Positions 6,702-7,479 of a DNA stretch of 7,479 nucleotides are shown piece by piece. Made by a program: the position numbers and the translations under genes. Below the pieces are notes generated by a model that was not told where the DNA came from, ran no database searches, and worked only from the letters and a program-made list of their open reading frames with translations. The stretch is from contig SLLK01000053.1 in the NCBI GenBank assembly GCA_007134115.1, forward strand, positions 1 to 7,479. The letters are read 5' to 3'. How positions within the stretch are numbered: position 1 is the stretch's first letter; each line of letters opens with the position of its first letter. The stretch comes from Gammaproteobacteria bacterium (GTDB lineage Bacteria; Pseudomonadota; Gammaproteobacteria; UBA5335; SLRW01).

Positions 6702-7479
6702 TCACCCCAGCGGGTCCCACGGTGCCTGCGCCTGTTCCGTTCCTTCCTGCGCGGTGCGTTTTCGCGCCTCCAGCCAGTTCATAATATCCTGGGTCAATCG
6801 CTCACAACCCTCGCCACTGATGGCCGACACCTGGTACACCGGGCCCTGCCAGCCCAGCGCCTCAACCAGTGCCGCACACTGCGCCTCACGCTCGGCCGCA
6901 GGTAACAGGTCCAGCTTGTTCAATACCAGCCAGCGCTCGTGCTCCAGCAGCCCGGGGTCGAATTCGCGCAACTCGCCCTCGATCACCCGCAGATCGTCCT
7001 CTGCCCGGGTGCCATCCATGCGCGGCCCCATATCCACCATATGCAGCAACAGGCGCGTACGCTGCACGTGTTTGAGAAAACGGATGCCCAGCCCCGCGCC
7101 GCCGGCGGCGCCCTCAATCAGCCCGGGAATATCTGCCATCACGAAACTGCGATGACGCCCCACCGACACCACCCCCAGATGCGGATGCAGCGTGGTGAAC
7201 GGATAGTCGGCGACGCGCGGACGCGCCGCCGAGACCGCGCGAATCAGCGTGGATTTACCTGCATTGGGCATGCCCACCAGGCCGACGTCGGCGAGCAGCT
7301 TGAGTTCCAGGCGCAGACGCCGTGCCTCGGGCGGCTTGCCCCTGGTGAACTGGCGTGGCGACCGATTGGTGCTGCTCTTGTAGCGCGTATTGCCAATACC
7401 ATGCCAGCCGCCGCGCGCCACCAGCAGGCGCTCGCCGTGGCCCACCAGATCACCCAGCAATTCATCCGTGGCCGTGTCA
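6702..7479 (-). CDS. obg: Obg/CgtA GTPase, 5' end cut by window edge
   Basis: Obg (ObgE, CgtA) is an essential GTPase that binds the 50S subunit and acts in late ribosome assembly and the stringent response. The window holds the last 258 residues; comparison with E. coli ObgE (390 residues) suggests about 90-100 N-terminal residues lie beyond the right edge. The visible part starts in the glycine-rich Obg fold (GHGERLLVARGGWHGIGNTRYKSS). The G domain follows: P-loop GMPNAGKST (69-77 of the visible part), switch I DYPFTT (91-96), DIPGLIEGA (from 116), NKLD (187-190) and SAISGEG (218-224). The protein ends soon after the G domain (EARKRTAQEG...WDPLG) and lacks the long Asp/Glu-rich tail of E. 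coli ObgE. No start codon of the true gene is in view; TTG at 7460 is internal. proB follows after 65 bases. Confidence 0.96.
   Translation of the reverse strand, partial: DTATDELLGDLVGHGERLLVARGGWHGIGNTRYKSSTNRSPRQFTRGKPPEARRLRLELKLLADVGLVGMPNAGKSTLIRAVSAARPRVADYPFTTLHPHLGVVSVGRHRSFVMADIPGLIEGAAGGAGLGIRFLKHVQRTRLLLHMVDMGPRMDGTRAEDDLRVIEGELREFDPGLLEHERWLVLNKLDLLPAAEREAQCAALVEALGWQGPVYQVSAISGEGCERLTQDIMNWLEARKRTAQEGTEQAQAPWDPLG

Noticed and set aside
5533..7155. 540-codon open frame on the plus strand opposite proB and obg
   Set aside because: It lies wholly antisense to two well-identified genes; the composition (rich in His, Gln, Arg, Ala) is that of a GC-rich shadow frame, with no recognisable domain.
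1..7479. tRNA, rRNA, insertion sequence or phage-related features
   Set aside because: Nothing tRNA-like was seen in the intergenic gaps, no transposase or integrase frame is present, and gene order is ordinary chromosomal synteny.

Overview
The window is a conserved housekeeping block from a GC-rich gammaproteobacterium. I see no mobile element, CRISPR array, RNA gene or undescribed defence-type system. Five genes are read with confidence on the minus strand (obg, proB, murJ, ribF, ileS) and one on the plus strand (rpsT). From general knowledge, the order obg-proB / rpsT / murJ-ribF-ileS matches the chromosomal neighbourhood in Pseudomonas and many other gammaproteobacteria. The protein sequences also resemble that class most. 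The high GC content and long spurious antisense reading frames suggest a Chromatiales, Ectothiorhodospiraceae or pseudomonad-like lineage, but the genus cannot be fixed from this window.

Layout, left to right. Positions 1-2191 hold ileS (minus), cut at its 3' end by the window edge; it has a GTG start 16 bases after ribF. Positions 2208-3140 hold ribF (minus), the bifunctional riboflavin kinase/FAD synthetase. Positions 3141-3268 are a 128-base spacer with a sigma70-like promoter that fires straight into a terminator-like hairpin, both aimed at ribF. Positions 3269-4873 hold murJ (minus), the lipid II flippase. Positions 4874-5064 are the divergent murJ/rpsT control region. Positions 5065-5334 hold rpsT (plus), encoding ribosomal protein S20 from a TTG start. 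Positions 5335-5508 separate the convergent rpsT and proB genes; they hold a bidirectional terminator and a roughly 98-base inverted-repeat element built from CTGAAAA units. Positions 5509-6633 hold proB (minus), glutamate 5-kinase with a PUA domain. Positions 6702-7479 hold obg/cgtA (minus), a ribosome-associated GTPase whose N-terminal part lies beyond the window. No stretch longer than 300 bases lacks a gene.

The genes serve growth functions: translation (IleS, S20), ribosome assembly (Obg), cell-wall export (MurJ), flavin cofactors (RibF) and proline synthesis (ProB). They look like three transcription units: obg-proB, rpsT alone, and murJ with ribF-ileS, the last possibly split by the control element before ribF. 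The points most worth a second look are the repeat element at 5399-5496 and the promoter/terminator overlap before ribF.
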